Assembly: GCF_004310395.1 (NCBI RefSeq)
Contig: NZ_BFAX01000001.1
Coordinates: 62,001-126,000 of the forward strand
Origin: Methanofervidicoccus abyssi
Lineage (GTDB): Archaea; AGJL01; Methanococci; Methanococcales; Methanococcaceae
Direction of reading: 5' to 3'
Length of the DNA stretch: 64,000 nt
Both the position numbers and the translations under genes were made by a program. The notes below the pieces were generated by a model. That model was given only the letters and a program-made list of their open reading frames with translations, did not search any database and had not been told where the DNA came from. Shown piece by piece: positions 55,269 through 64,000 of the stretch. The stretch's first letter is position 1, and each line of letters opens with the position of its first letter.

Positions 55269-55611
55269 TGATATCACCATAATTCTTTATAGTACTTCTA
55301 TCTGGTGATTGATTAAAAAATACTTAAGTTCCTAATAGGAATCGTGATAAAAATTAATAATTATAAGAATAAAAAAATAAAGATAAATAAATCAAAAAAC
55401 AGACATTCTTAAAATACCTAAACACTGAAAAAGAAATACCTTGAGAGATAAGTATGGATTTTATTCCCCTTTTTATGGTAATTTATTATTTTATTTTTCT
55501 ATTCTATCATAAATATATAAGGCTTTTATTTATTTTTTAAATTGTTACTTTTAGTAGCTATCAATAATCATTGTACACAATGTTATATTAATTATTTACA
55601 GGGGAGATATT
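55269..55611. other. 343-bp intergenic region between selB and the HisA-like gene
   Basis: The divergent promoters lie here. A perfect inverted repeat TTCCTA-A-TAGGAA (55329-55341) sits about 60-70 bp upstream of the selB start. A segment at 55418-55442 (ACCTAAACACTGAAAAAGAA) faintly resembles the dispersed element. The rest is A/T-rich. Confidence 0.55.
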
Positions 55612-56292
55612 ATGGAGATTATCCCAGTATTGGATATAATGAGTGGTATAGCAGTTTGTGGTAGAGGTGGAGATAGGAAAAACTACAGGCCCTTAAAAAC
55701 AGTTTTATGCAACTCATCAGACCCTCTGGAGGTGGCAAGAAGATACAGAAGGGAAGGGGCAGAAAAGATATATATTGCAGACTTAGATGCTATAACGAAG
55801 AAGGGCAACAACTTCTGTATAATAAAGAGTATAGAGGGATACAAAATTTTAGATGGGGGTATTACCTCGAAGTTGGAACTGGAAAATCTTAGATCTTTAA
55901 ATATATGTGATAAGGTCGTTGTAGGAACAGAAACCTTAAGAGATTTAGATCTGTTAAATGAAGACATAATACTTAGTTTAGACTTTAAGAATGGCGAGTT
56001 GTTAAGTCCCATAAACTATACCTTAGAAGAGATCTTAGATAGATTAAATAGCTCTATACCTTTAATAATACTGGATATATCTTCTGTAGGTACCCAAAGA
56101 GGTATAAATTGGAATCTGGTGGAAGAAGTTATGAAGAAGGTGGAAAATCCTATATACGTTGGTGGTGGGGTAAGAGATGAGAAAGATCTTAAAAGATGCT
56201 ACGATATGGGTATTCAGGGCGTACTTATAGGCACTGGGATACACAGGGGCACTTTAAATCTAAGGGAGATAATTGAGAGATATAGGGATTAA
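55612..56292 (+). CDS. HisA/HisF-family TIM-barrel protein
   Basis: A 226-residue half-barrel-type protein with IIPVLDIMSGIAVCGRGGDRKNY at the N-terminus and IYIADLDAITKKGNN. The two phosphate-binding glycine loops (ILDGGITSKLELENL; IYVGGGVRDEKDLKRCYDMGIQGVLIGTGIHRG) are clear. It is shorter than HisA and lacks parts of the HisA core, and methanogens carry such HisA-like paralogs besides real hisA. The substrate is unknown. GGGGAGATATT precedes the ATG. comE follows 6 bp later, which hints at a role in cofactor synthesis. Confidence 0.85.
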   Translation: MEIIPVLDIMSGIAVCGRGGDRKNYRPLKTVLCNSSDPLEVARRYRREGAEKIYIADLDAITKKGNNFCIIKSIEGYKILDGGITSKLELENLRSLNICDKVVVGTETLRDLDLLNEDIILSLDFKNGELLSPINYTLEEILDRLNSSIPLIILDISSVGTQRGINWNLVEEVMKKVENPIYVGGGVRDEKDLKRCYDMGIQGVLIGTGIHRGTLNLREIIERYRD

Positions 56293-56298
56293 GGTGGT

Positions 56299-56868
56299 AT
56301 GTTGCTAAGAAGAATAGATGCAATAAGGATACTTATGGAATATATAAGAGATGAAATAGTAGTCTGTAATATAGGATTTCCCAGTAGGGAGTTATACCAT
56401 ATAAAAGATAGACCGGAGAACTTCTACATGTTAGGATCTATGGGTCTCTGTTCTTCTATAGGCTTAGGTTTAGCTCTATCCCTGAATAAGAAGGTAATAG
56501 CTATAGAAGGGGATGGATCTCTACTTATGAACTTAGGTGCCTTATCTACCATAGGCTATACACAGCCAAATAACTTTATGCTCTATATTATAGATAACTC
56601 AGCCTATGGTTCTACAGGTAATCAAAAAACACATACAGTAAATACCAGTCTATGTGGAATAGCAAGGGCCTGTGGAATAGATGCTGTGGAGGTATCCCAG
56701 GAAGAAAATCTAAGAAGAATAATAGAAGAAGCTCTCAATGATAACAAAACTAAGGTTATAGTAGTTAAGGTGGAACCCTACAACGAGAAGGTTGAGAACG
56801 TCCCCCTACATCCTATGTATATAAAATTCAGATTTATGGAGAGTATTAAACGCCATAGAAAAAGCTAA
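56299..56868 (+). CDS. comE: Sulfopyruvate decarboxylase beta subunit ComE
   Basis: TPP-dependent decarboxylation of sulfopyruvate to sulfoacetaldehyde in coenzyme M synthesis, with ComD. The 189 residues are the TPP-binding half: NIGFPSRELYHIKDRPENFYMLGSMGLCSSIGLGLAL, the TPP/Mg motif IEGDGSLLMNLGAL and YIIDNSAYGSTGNQKTH. The alpha subunit gene comD is not adjacent in this window. The related phosphonopyruvate decarboxylases are single-chain, so the length supports ComE. GGTGGT precedes the ATG. Confidence 0.9.
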   Translation: MLLRRIDAIRILMEYIRDEIVVCNIGFPSRELYHIKDRPENFYMLGSMGLCSSIGLGLALSLNKKVIAIEGDGSLLMNLGALSTIGYTQPNNFMLYIIDNSAYGSTGNQKTHTVNTSLCGIARACGIDAVEVSQEENLRRIIEEALNDNKTKVIVVKVEPYNEKVENVPLHPMYIKFRFMESIKRHRKS

Positions 56869-57117
56869 GAATAAAGTTAAAATTTTCTGCCTATTTATCT
56901 TTTAGTATTTTTAGGTAAAGAAAGGGAAAAAAATCTACAGTGGTAGGAGATATCACTATCTATCTCTAAAATATTAATGAAGTTCGTAATGGTAGATTTA
57001 CTCTCAAAAAAGTAAGATTTTAAAAATAAAAAAACTCTTATCCCAAATATAAAATTTTAAAATTTTCTGGTAAAAACTGTTGACATTACCGTATTTTCGG
57101 TTTATTATTATACCATT

Positions 57118-58410
57118 TCATAAATCTATCTTATCTTGTAGTCTTATCTTAACAGTTTTGGCATGATTGTGTAGTCCCTCGATCTCTGCAAGGGTTATAA
57201 CAGTCTCAGATATACATTCCAATCCTTCTTTACTAAGTTCCTGTATTGAAATCTTCTTTAAAAAGTAATCTACACTTAAACCTGAGTATATCCTTGAGCA
57301 ACCTCCAGTTGGTAGGACGTGGTTTGTTCCAGTAGCATAGTCCCCAACAGGTACTGGTGTGTACTCCCCAAGGAATACACTCCCTGCATTCTCGATATAT
57401 TTGAGAATCTCTCTGGGATTTTCAGTGATGATCTCTAAATGTTCAGGAGCGTACTCGTTGGAGAATTCAATACACTCCGTAATATCTCCGTAGAGTATAG
57501 CCATATTTTTAAGGGATCTCTCTAAGATATTCCTACGTTCTGTATTCTTCATCAACTCTAAAATCTTATTCTTTATAGAAATAGCCTTCTCCCTGGAAGT
57601 GGTAAGTAATATACAGGAGGAGTTGGGATCGTGCTCTCCCTGGGCTAGGAGATCCATAGCGACATACTCATCTTTTGCCTCTTCATCGCATATTATCAAC
57701 ACCTCAGAAGGTCCTGCAGGGAAGTCTATCTTCACCTCACTACCACTTACCAACATCTTTGCACATGTTACATATATATTTCCAGGTCCAACTATTATAT
57801 CCACTTTAGGTATTGTTTCAGTACCGTAGGCTAAGGCCCCTATAGCCTGGGCACCTCCTACTTTATATATCTCATCTGCCCCTGCAATATGGGAAGCCAC
57901 TAGAGTAACAGGGTTTATCCCCTTTCCATAAGGTGGAGATACAACCACTACCCTTTTAACTCCTGCTACTTTGGCAGGTACAACAGTCATAAGTACAGTA
58001 GAAGGATAAAACGCCCTTCCTCCAGGTACATAACACCCTGCACTCCTTACAGGCCTTACTATCTGTCCAGTTTTTATTCCATCTTTTTCAATCTCCCATT
58101 CTTTAATGCTTTCTAACTGTATCTCGTGGAACCTCTTTATATTTTCGTACGCCCTCTCTATGGCAGATACAACCTTATAATCTACTTTCTCGTACGCCTC
58201 TTCTATCTCTTCTTTATAAACCTTAAAGTCCTCAATATCTACTCTATCAAACTTCTTAGTGTATTCCCTTAAAGCTTCATCCCCCCTATTTTTAACGTTG
58301 TCAAGTATCTCCTTAACTGTTGGTATTATTTCCTCTAGGTTCATCTTATTTCTATTTATTATACTGTATTTTTCCTCTTCTGTTAATTCCTTAATTCCCT
58401 TAACTATCAT
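57118..58410 (-). CDS. hisD: Histidinol dehydrogenase
   Basis: Last two oxidations of histidine synthesis, L-histidinol to L-histidine. The 430 residues contain [69 protein letters not shown], the zinc-site segments [15 protein letters not shown] and [10 protein letters not shown], and [16 protein letters not shown]. The length is typical. It lies 4 bp after cgi121 on the same strand. Confidence 0.96.
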   Translation of the reverse strand: MIVKGIKELTEEEKYSIINRNKMNLEEIIPTVKEILDNVKNRGDEALREYTKKFDRVDIEDFKVYKEEIEEAYEKVDYKVVSAIERAYENIKRFHEIQLESIKEWEIEKDGIKTGQIVRPVRSAGCYVPGGRAFYPSTVLMTVVPAKVAGVKRVVVVSPPYGKGINPVTLVASHIAGADEIYKVGGAQAIGALAYGTETIPKVDIIVGPGNIYVTCAKMLVSGSEVKIDFPAGPSEVLIICDEEAKDEYVAMDLLAQGEHDPNSSCILLTTSREKAISIKNKILELMKNTERRNILERSLKNMAILYGDITECIEFSNEYAPEHLEIITENPREILKYIENAGSVFLGEYTPVPVGDYATGTNHVLPTGGCSRIYSGLSVDYFLKKISIQELSKEGLECISETVITLAEIEGLHNHAKTVKIRLQDKIDL

Positions 58411-58414
58411 ACTA

Positions 58415-58873
58415 TCACTTTATTATCTCCATAACACTTATCTTCTCACAAACTCTTTTAATAATATCTTCCTCATTTTTGAAGTACTCTTCTTTAATGT
58501 TGTATATTTTTCTAATCTTCTCCAACTTTTCAGGGCTTAGGTCCAATACAGAGTTATCTATCCTTCCACCTGTATGTTTTAATATCTCCCTCAATGTACT
58601 TTCATCTTGACATACTATGCAGATATTTCTTCCCTCTCCAGTTTTCACTCCTATCATCTCTATGGCGGTAGATATCTGTCTCTGTGCAGAAGCCCTTACA
58701 AGGATCTCCATCCAGAAACTGTTTGTAATAGGTTCTTTAGACTTCACCTGATTTATAACATGTAGAATGTGTTTTTCTGTTGCTATAACTTCTCCGTTTA
58801 ATATTTGAAAGGGGAGATCCAATTTAAATATATCTTCCTTTATAACACAGTCCCTCACACCTACGACTATCAT
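58415..58873 (-). CDS. cgi121: KEOPS complex subunit Cgi121
   Basis: Subunit of the KEOPS complex that makes t6A in tRNA with Kae1 and Bud32. From ATG 58873 the 152 residues show the short beta-rich N-terminus (MIVVGVRDCVI), SFWMEILVRASAQRQISTAIEMIGVKTGEG, the hallmark helix region, and LKHTGGRIDNSVLD. GTGATAACT precedes this ATG. The frame is open for 28 more codons upstream but that part (SDSIYTNGVRRYHSDRTR) is unlike the family. It is coupled to hisD, 4 bp downstream. Confidence 0.87.
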   Translation of the reverse strand: MIVVGVRDCVIKEDIFKLDLPFQILNGEVIATEKHILHVINQVKSKEPITNSFWMEILVRASAQRQISTAIEMIGVKTGEGRNICIVCQDESTLREILKHTGGRIDNSVLDLSPEKLEKIRKIYNIKEEYFKNEEDIIKRVCEKISVMEIIK

Positions 58874-59230
58874 AGTTATCACAATCCTAGTTCTATCAGA
58901 GTGGTATCTTCTAACCCCATTAGTATATATAGAATCGCTGTCCTTTGATGAATCCATATAATCAATGTTATTTGAAGATCTATTTCATCTCTTAAGTGTT
59001 CAGGATATTCAAGGAGAATATTTAAAATTTTACATTTATTTGTGTTTTAAAGATCTTATGATTTTTAACAATCTTCTTTGTACTATTATTATTTTATAAT
59101 TAAATTTATTTAATTCTATTTTGAAATTTATTATTTTATTTAAAACACCCTAGATGAACTGTTGGTTAGTGTAAACAGCTGTAATACACATACTTATATT
59201 TTTATAATAAATTGATCATAAGATGTATAT
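58874..59230. other. 357-bp AT-rich region between divergent cgi121 and DUF99 genes
   Basis: Besides the promoters I see one small hairpin (59005-59021, ATATTC / GAATAT) and a CTGTT...AACAG inverted repeat (59159-59178). The left 84 bp are the open but unlikely N-terminal extension of cgi121. Confidence 0.5.
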
Positions 59231-59782
59231 ATGGTGCATATTAAGGACGAAATAGGAGTGTTAGGAATAGATGATGGACCTTTCAACAAGGGAAGTAAAA
59301 TAGTAATTCTGATAGGTACTTACTTCAGAGGCAATAAGATATTAGATGGCGTTTATTTTAAAAGGATTAAAAAGGACGGTATGGATTCTACGGAAAAGAT
59401 TGTTGAAATTGTAAAAGGAAAACATAGGAAAAAGATAAATGTAATTTTTTTAGATGGTATAACTTTTGGAGGTTTTAACATTGCTGACATTCATGAGATA
59501 TACGAGAAAACTAACATCCCAGTAGTCGCCATAATGAACAACCTACCAGACTATGGGAAGATAGAGAAAGTTTTAATGAAATACTTTAAGGACTACGAAG
59601 ACAGAATATCTATATTAAGATCTATGCCAAAACCTGAGAGATTTGAAGATATATATGTCCAGTATGTAGGAATAGAGAGAGAAACCCTGGAATTGATTAT
59701 TAAAAAGACTAGATTGAGAAGTAAGGTTCCCGAGTGTTTAAGGGTTTCTCATATCATAGGAAGGGGATTTCTCCACCTCTAA
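59231..59782 (+). CDS. DUF99 protein (UPF0215, endonuclease V-like)
   Basis: A 183-residue archaeal DUF99 protein: IKDEIGVLGIDDGPFNKGSKIVILIGTYFRG at the N-terminus, VIFLDGITFGGFNIADIHEIYEKTNIPVVAIMNNLPDYGKI in the middle and a C-terminal KVPECLRVSHIIGRGFL. The fold is distantly related to endonuclease V, with the Asp of VLGIDDGPF and of IFLDGITFGG as candidate acidic sites. The function is not established. Its stop overlaps the stop of the MBL gene by 4 nt (convergent). Confidence 0.87.
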   Translation: MVHIKDEIGVLGIDDGPFNKGSKIVILIGTYFRGNKILDGVYFKRIKKDGMDSTEKIVEIVKGKHRKKINVIFLDGITFGGFNIADIHEIYEKTNIPVVAIMNNLPDYGKIEKVLMKYFKDYEDRISILRSMPKPERFEDIYVQYVGIERETLELIIKKTRLRSKVPECLRVSHIIGRGFLHL

Positions 59783-60411
59783 AATTCCAATCTTAGTAGT
59801 AGGGATTTTACATCTAAGTTGTGAGTATGAGCATCTTCTCCGTGTCCAGGTAGTATCTTAGATATACCTTTCTCTTGAATTATTCTGTGGAGTTTTAAGA
59901 TTGAAGATTTTAACTCCTCTAAGTTTCCAGTGGGAAAATCCCATCTACCTACACTATAGGCAAATAGAGTATCTCCCGTTATCATATAGTTACCACATAT
60001 TAGAGAGATACTACCCTTTGTATGCCCAGGAGTTTCTACAACTTCAATATTACATCTTTTTAACTCATCTAATACTTCCTCTAAAGGTATCACCTCCTTT
60101 GGTGGGATCATCTTACTGTTAAAGAGCGAAGAGAGTGTAATATCACTACCTCTCTTTAATACCTCTACCTCTTCGTTGTGAATTATAACTGGCACATGGA
60201 AGTATTCCTGGTAGAGGTAGTCCCCTCCTGTATGATCATAATGACAATGCGTATTTATTATAAAGTCTATATCCTTTACGATATTTTCTATTTTCTCCAA
60301 AGTAGGAAAAAAGCCTTCTGGCATTCCGGGATCCACAAGGATATTTTTTCTACCTACTATAAGATACTTGTTGCACTCGTATCCTTTTCCCTCTATTTTA
60401 TATACTCTCAT
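59779..60411 (-). CDS. Metallo-beta-lactamase-fold hydrolase (glyoxalase II-like)
   Basis: A 210-residue MBL protein. The zinc motif NTHCHYDHTGGD is at 54-65, further ligands lie in VVETPGHTKGSISLICG and YMITGDTLFA, and the last His in SKILPGHGEDAHT. The GDTLF block and C-terminal ILPGHG resemble glyoxalase II or persulfide dioxygenase-like enzymes. The exact substrate is open. It is a single gene in front of an AT-rich promoter region shared with the divergent tyrS. Confidence 0.88.
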   Translation of the reverse strand: MRVYKIEGKGYECNKYLIVGRKNILVDPGMPEGFFPTLEKIENIVKDIDFIINTHCHYDHTGGDYLYQEYFHVPVIIHNEEVEVLKRGSDITLSSLFNSKMIPPKEVIPLEEVLDELKRCNIEVVETPGHTKGSISLICGNYMITGDTLFAYSVGRWDFPTGNLEELKSSILKLHRIIQEKGISKILPGHGEDAHTHNLDVKSLLLRLEF

Positions 60412-60561
60412 GCTATCTCTTCATTATTTTTTTATCTTTTTTATCATAATTTTTTAATTTCAGAATAAAATATGGACATAATTATATACTTGGCAACAAT
60501 TGTTATAAAAATTATAATAATAAGGAGGATCTAAAATATTAAAAAAATAAAGAGGGTAATT

Positions 60562-61512
60562 ATGGTAGATAAAGGAGATATAATAGAAAAAATAGCAAAA
60601 AACACTGTCGAGATAGTAACTGTTGAAGAGTTGAAAAAAATCTTAGAGAAACAAGATAAAAAAGCCTATATCGGATTTGAACCCAGTGGTAGAATACACC
60701 TGGGCCACTATCTACAGATTAAGAAGATGATAGATCTACAGAATGCAGGTTTTGAGATAGTAATCTTACTGGCTGATCTCCATGCCTACCTTAATCAGAA
60801 AGGTAGTATGGAGAAGATACACCAGTTGGCAGAAGAAAACATAAGAGTATTTAAGGCTATGGGATTATCTACTGCAAAGTATATCTACGGTAGTGAGTTT
60901 CAGTTAGAGAGAGATTACACATTAGACGTCCATAGAATAGCTCTAAAAACTACCTTAAAAAGGGCTAGGAGGAGTATGGAGTTGATAGCAAGGGAAGAAG
61001 AGAATCCCAAGGTTGCAGAAGTGATATATCCGTTAATGCAGGTAAACGACATAAAACACTTAAAGGTAGATGTGGCAGTTGGTGGTATGGAACAGAGAAA
61101 GATTCATATGTTAGCAAGGGAAGTACTACCATCCGTAGGGTGGAAGTCTCCAGTTTGTATTCACAACCCTGTACTCACAGGTTTAGATGGAAAGGGAAAA
61201 ATGTCTTCCTCTAAGAATAACTTTATAGCAGTAGATGACGACCCAGATACTATTAGATCCAAAATAAAGAAGGCTTACTGTCCTATAGGTGTTGTAGAAG
61301 GGAATCCTATATTAGAGATGGCAAAATACTTCTTAGAGTATCCACTAACTGTGGAAAGACCTGAAAAATTTGGAGGAAATATTTACGTTGAAAACTATAA
61401 TATGTTGGAGAAGTTATATAGGGAGAAAGATATTCACCCGATGGATCTAAAGAACACTGTTGCAGAAAAGATTATTGAGATACTTACTCCCATCAGGGAA
61501 AAGGTGGAATAA
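60562..61512 (+). CDS. tyrS: Tyrosyl-tRNA synthetase (archaeal type)
   Basis: Class I synthetase, 316 residues, the short archaeal/eukaryotic form. The HIGH-type motif is [11 protein letters not shown] (about 51) and [12 protein letters not shown] holds the KMSKS-type signature (about 215). [43 protein letters not shown] and [19 protein letters not shown] are family blocks. The Archaea-specific anticodon recognition of the C1-G72 pair applies to this form. GAGGGTAATT precedes the ATG. Confidence 0.96.
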   Translation: MVDKGDIIEKIAKNTVEIVTVEELKKILEKQDKKAYIGFEPSGRIHLGHYLQIKKMIDLQNAGFEIVILLADLHAYLNQKGSMEKIHQLAEENIRVFKAMGLSTAKYIYGSEFQLERDYTLDVHRIALKTTLKRARRSMELIAREEENPKVAEVIYPLMQVNDIKHLKVDVAVGGMEQRKIHMLAREVLPSVGWKSPVCIHNPVLTGLDGKGKMSSSKNNFIAVDDDPDTIRSKIKKAYCPIGVVEGNPILEMAKYFLEYPLTVERPEKFGGNIYVENYNMLEKLYREKDIHPMDLKNTVAEKIIEILTPIREKVE

Positions 61513-61730
61513 AATTAAATACTCAAAAGAGTGTAGCAGGAGGTATGAGTTTATTTATCCTTATTATATCCATGGGTAAGTGGATTTATACTTTTTGATT
61601 TTTATCATAATTAATATTTAGTTTAGTAACCTGTCTAATTGGGAAGATCTTCTCATTTCCCCAACAATTATTTTTAAATAGTTAATAAATAATAAGATAT
61701 AATAATTATACCAACTTCAATGGGATACCT

Positions 61731-61907
61731 ATGGAAGAAGACAGAAAAATCAGAAAGTTACTTCACATCTTAAAACATACGGAGGAACACTTAGAAGAAT
61801 TAATAAAATACATCGAGGAGTGTAATTACAACTCTGAACCCTATAAAACCATATACAACAAGTTAAAAGAAGAAAATGATAAATTAAGGGAAAAACTTAA
61901 AGGTTAA
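61731..61907 (+). CDS. Small helical/coiled-coil protein (58 aa)
   Basis: An uncalled short frame encoding MEEDRKIRKLLHILKHTEEHLEELIK...KLREKLKG. The composition is almost entirely amphipathic helix, with leucine/isoleucine heptads in both halves separated by a CNYNSEPYKT turn. This suggests a helical hairpin or coiled-coil dimer. It has strong coding character against an AT background, with GGGATACCT before the ATG. Its stop overlaps the purP stop (convergent) by 4 nt. Function unknown. Confidence 0.68.
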   Translation: MEEDRKIRKLLHILKHTEEHLEELIKYIEECNYNSEPYKTIYNKLKEENDKLREKLKG

Positions 61908-62992
61908 GATATCACTCTATCTATCATATCCATCTCCAAAGCCAACCTTATCTCCCTTGCTATCCTCTGGCCCATACTTAGGGGCTCTCCATGGTAGAGG
62001 AAAGAGTAAGGACTTCCATTCATAAATGAGTTTGTTCCCCCGTCTATTCTTGCACTCATCTCAAATACTATTAATTCCAAGTTTTCATTACACAGTGTCT
62101 GGAGACAGAAGGGCCCTATCATACCTGGAGGTACTATCTCCTTTGATTTTGCTACCAATCTATCTCCCATTTCAAAGACTTGAGGAAGAAGACTCTCCCT
62201 AATAACCACTGGGATATTACCTGTAATTACATAGGAAGGTTCTATATCCAATTCCAACTGATCCCTTGCTGGGATCCTAACTAACCCGTCAATATTGCTC
62301 TCATACCTACGATCTATACCCATAAGTTCCACTGTATCTTTAAGGGGGGAATAGAAGTAGTGAAGACAGAAGTTCGTCCCAACAACGTACTCTTCTATAT
62401 GAACATTCTCCACATCTTGCTGAGAAATTACTCCCTTCTCTTTTAGTGTATTTATCTTTCTCCTAAACTCCTCCTCAGATGTGCAGATGAAGTATCCCCT
62501 TCCACCTCTTGCCCCTGGGAATTTAACTATCACTGGGGTATCTATCTCCTCTGGACTGTTGTATTTTCTTGGAATCCTTAAACCACTCTCCCTTAGGAGT
62601 TTCCCCTCGAGATCTCTCTGAGATTCCCATCTAAGTATCTTTCTATTCCCAAAGATAGGTACCTGAAACTCCTCCTCCACCTTATCCAGTCCACAGTATG
62701 CGATAAAGGAACCATGAGGTATTACTATAGTATTCATCTCTCTTAACGTCTCCTGTATTTCGTCCTTAGAAATATCTGAAAACCTGTCTACATACACAAA
62801 CTTATCTGCTACCTTGAATCTCTTATAGGGAATATCCCTGTCTTTAGTGGTAATTACTACAGTGGAGAAACCTTCCAACTTAGCACCTTTAAGTATATGG
62901 AGGGAAGTATGACTCCCCAAAGTGGCTATAGTGATCTCATCTCTGTTGTATTCGTCGAATATTTCCAAGATCTCCCCTTTAGAGATTACCAT
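61904..62992 (-). CDS. purP: FAICAR synthetase PurP
   Basis: Archaeal ATP- and formate-dependent synthesis of FAICAR from AICAR, replacing the folate-dependent step of PurH. The 362 residues have an N-terminal preATP domain (ITIATLGSHTSLHILKGAKLEGF) and an ATP-grasp fold with PVIVKFPGARGGRGYFICTSEEEF and EEYVVGTNFCLHYFYSP. The metal/nucleotide site is LELIVFEMSARIDGGTNSFMNGSPYSFLY. GGTGAAAAA precedes the ATG. PurP has been shown in Methanocaldococcus to use formate. Confidence 0.94.
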   Translation of the reverse strand: MVISKGEILEIFDEYNRDEITIATLGSHTSLHILKGAKLEGFSTVVITTKDRDIPYKRFKVADKFVYVDRFSDISKDEIQETLREMNTIVIPHGSFIAYCGLDKVEEEFQVPIFGNRKILRWESQRDLEGKLLRESGLRIPRKYNSPEEIDTPVIVKFPGARGGRGYFICTSEEEFRRKINTLKEKGVISQQDVENVHIEEYVVGTNFCLHYFYSPLKDTVELMGIDRRYESNIDGLVRIPARDQLELDIEPSYVITGNIPVVIRESLLPQVFEMGDRLVAKSKEIVPPGMIGPFCLQTLCNENLELIVFEMSARIDGGTNSFMNGSPYSFLYHGEPLSMGQRIAREIRLALEMDMIDRVIS

Positions 62993-63141
62993 TTTTTCAC
63001 CTACGGTATATCGATCTTTGACAGAAATTTTTAGTATTCAGAAACATCAAATTTTTAGTTTTTATTATTTTAATCAATTTTTAATAATTTTATTTTTCAG
63101 TTAATTTTATTATCGATATAATTAATAATTTTAATTGTCTT

Positions 63142-64000
63142 TTAATCTCTCCTGATGTAGATAGTCTCTGTTGGGAATGCCATCTCTATACTTTCTCTGT
63201 CAAACGCCTCCTTGATTTTAAAGTTTATCTCATCTATGGTGTTGAGGTAGTAGTCAAATCCAAAGTTTCTTACGAAATACTCCACCCTGATATCCAGGGA
63301 GTATGTGTTGAACCTGTAAAAGGTTATCCTTATAGGAGGTAATGTACCAGGATGATTTTCTATTATCTCTCTGATGATCTCCTTTGCCTTCTTTATCTTT
63401 TCCACTGGTGTATCGTAGGTCAATCCAATATATACAAGTACCCTCCTCTTCCTCATCTCGGAGAAGTTTTCAATATTTACATTTACAAGGTTAGTATTTG
63501 GCACTACTATTAGGGAATCGTCAAAGGTCCTTATTTTTGTACTCCTTACTCCTATATCTTCAACTATTCCCTCTCCACCTTCAAACTTTATCCAATCCTT
63601 TATCTTGAAGGGTTTATCTACAAATATAAGAATACCTGCGATAAAGTTTTTAATAGTATCTTGGGCTGCCAATGCAACTGCCAAACCACCAATACCTAAA
63701 CCTGCAAGAAGTGCTGTTATGTCATAACCTATCGTCTTTAATGCTGTAAGTATTCCAAGTATCACTATAAGTATCTTTAACAATTTCCTAAGTGGAGATA
63801 TTAGTTGATCGTCAAATTTAGTCTCTGAGGCTTCTACTATGGGCTGGATGTAGTATTCCACTATATCATCTAAGAGATTCAGTGCAAACCATGTGGAACA
63901 TAGGATAATAACAACTTTAATAGAGTTGTCTAAGATGGTGTGTAGATTGTCTGGAAGTGTTAAAAACTTAAGTCCAAGGTATATAGATGCTGCAAGTATA
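63142..64000 (-). CDS. MscS-family mechanosensitive channel (N-terminus outside window)
   Basis: The frame stays open to the window edge; a GTG at 63861 is internal, so the gene is truncated on its N-terminal side. The visible 286 residues include membrane helices (VVIILCSTWFALNLLDDI; LIVILGILTALKTIGYDITALLAGLGIGGLAVALAAQ, the pore-lining Gly/Ala pattern) and the MscS beta-domain (IFVDKPFKIKDWIKFEGGEGIVEDIGVRSTKIRTFD). A C-terminal vestibule ending ETIYIRRD follows. It protects cells from osmotic downshock by opening in response to membrane tension. Confidence 0.93.
   Translation of the reverse strand, partial: ILAASIYLGLKFLTLPDNLHTILDNSIKVVIILCSTWFALNLLDDIVEYYIQPIVEASETKFDDQLISPLRKLLKILIVILGILTALKTIGYDITALLAGLGIGGLAVALAAQDTIKNFIAGILIFVDKPFKIKDWIKFEGGEGIVEDIGVRSTKIRTFDDSLIVVPNTNLVNVNIENFSEMRKRRVLVYIGLTYDTPVEKIKKAKEIIREIIENHPGTLPPIRITFYRFNTYSLDIRVEYFVRNFGFDYYLNTIDEINFKIKEAFDRESIEMAFPTETIYIRRD

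Overview
The window looks like a chromosomal segment of a hyperthermophilic methanogen of the order Methanococcales, most likely family Methanocaldococcaceae (Methanotorris- or Methanocaldococcus-like). I base this on recognised protein content, not on a search. It carries heterodisulfide reductase hdrB/hdrC, coenzyme M synthesis (comE), the six-gene pyruvate:ferredoxin oxidoreductase cluster porGDABEF, purP, hypE, archaeal replication proteins (MCM, PCNA, GINS, FEN-1, Rad50), and the selenocysteine elongation factor SelB, which among archaea is known mainly from Methanococcales and Methanopyrus. DNA is very AT-rich, especially between genes. Starts are usually preceded by GGTGA or GGAGGTGA-type ribosome binding sites.

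Layout. 1-7.5 kb: the end of an unidentified membrane protein, a box C/D guide RNA, mcm, a small unknown gene, an EamA-like transporter and serA, then a 755-bp gap and the PCNA-GINS-L44e-S27e operon. 7.5-15.8 kb: hypE, a second long gap, PHP-aspS, MIP18-like-hisS, and a reverse-strand pair (ABC-class ATPase plus U32 protein). 16.4-20 kb: cbiE, a frame-disrupted secreted-protein gene, a FUN14 protein, deoxyhypusine synthase and an unusual MinD/ParA ATPase. 20-33.4 kb: HTH-CBS regulator, thiC, a FEN-1/unknown/unknown/dUTPase run, tyrA, rad50-PIN-M42 peptidase, nob1, mdh. 33.5-41.4 kb: two tiny genes, cyaB with an HTH-ACT regulator, moaC-dph2, hdrCB, a palindrome-fronted HTH gene, a DUF92 protein and release factor aRF1. 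42-49.8 kb, reverse strand: TatD, porGDABEF, scpA, an M50 protease and a radical SAM protein. 49.9-64 kb: tRNA-Ser(UGA), feoB with a decayed feoA behind it, selB-mvk, HisA-like-comE, cgi121-hisD, DUF99, a metallo-beta-lactamase protein, tyrS, a 58-residue coiled-coil gene, purP and a truncated MscS channel gene.

The genes are mostly core informational and biosynthetic functions in short operons. No prophage, transposase, CRISPR array or defence island is visible. The less ordinary content sits in the long gene-free gaps. At least seven of them carry degenerate copies of a roughly 30-50 bp element that can form an imperfect hairpin with AAATCTC/GAGATTT ends. Others hold perfect palindromes next to small or regulatory genes, one candidate structured RNA upstream of PCNA, and a feoA pseudogene. 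I found no clear new multi-gene system. The best candidates for new biology are the dispersed palindromic elements, the guide RNA, the candidate RNA upstream of PCNA, and the poorly characterised ATPase/U32 pair.
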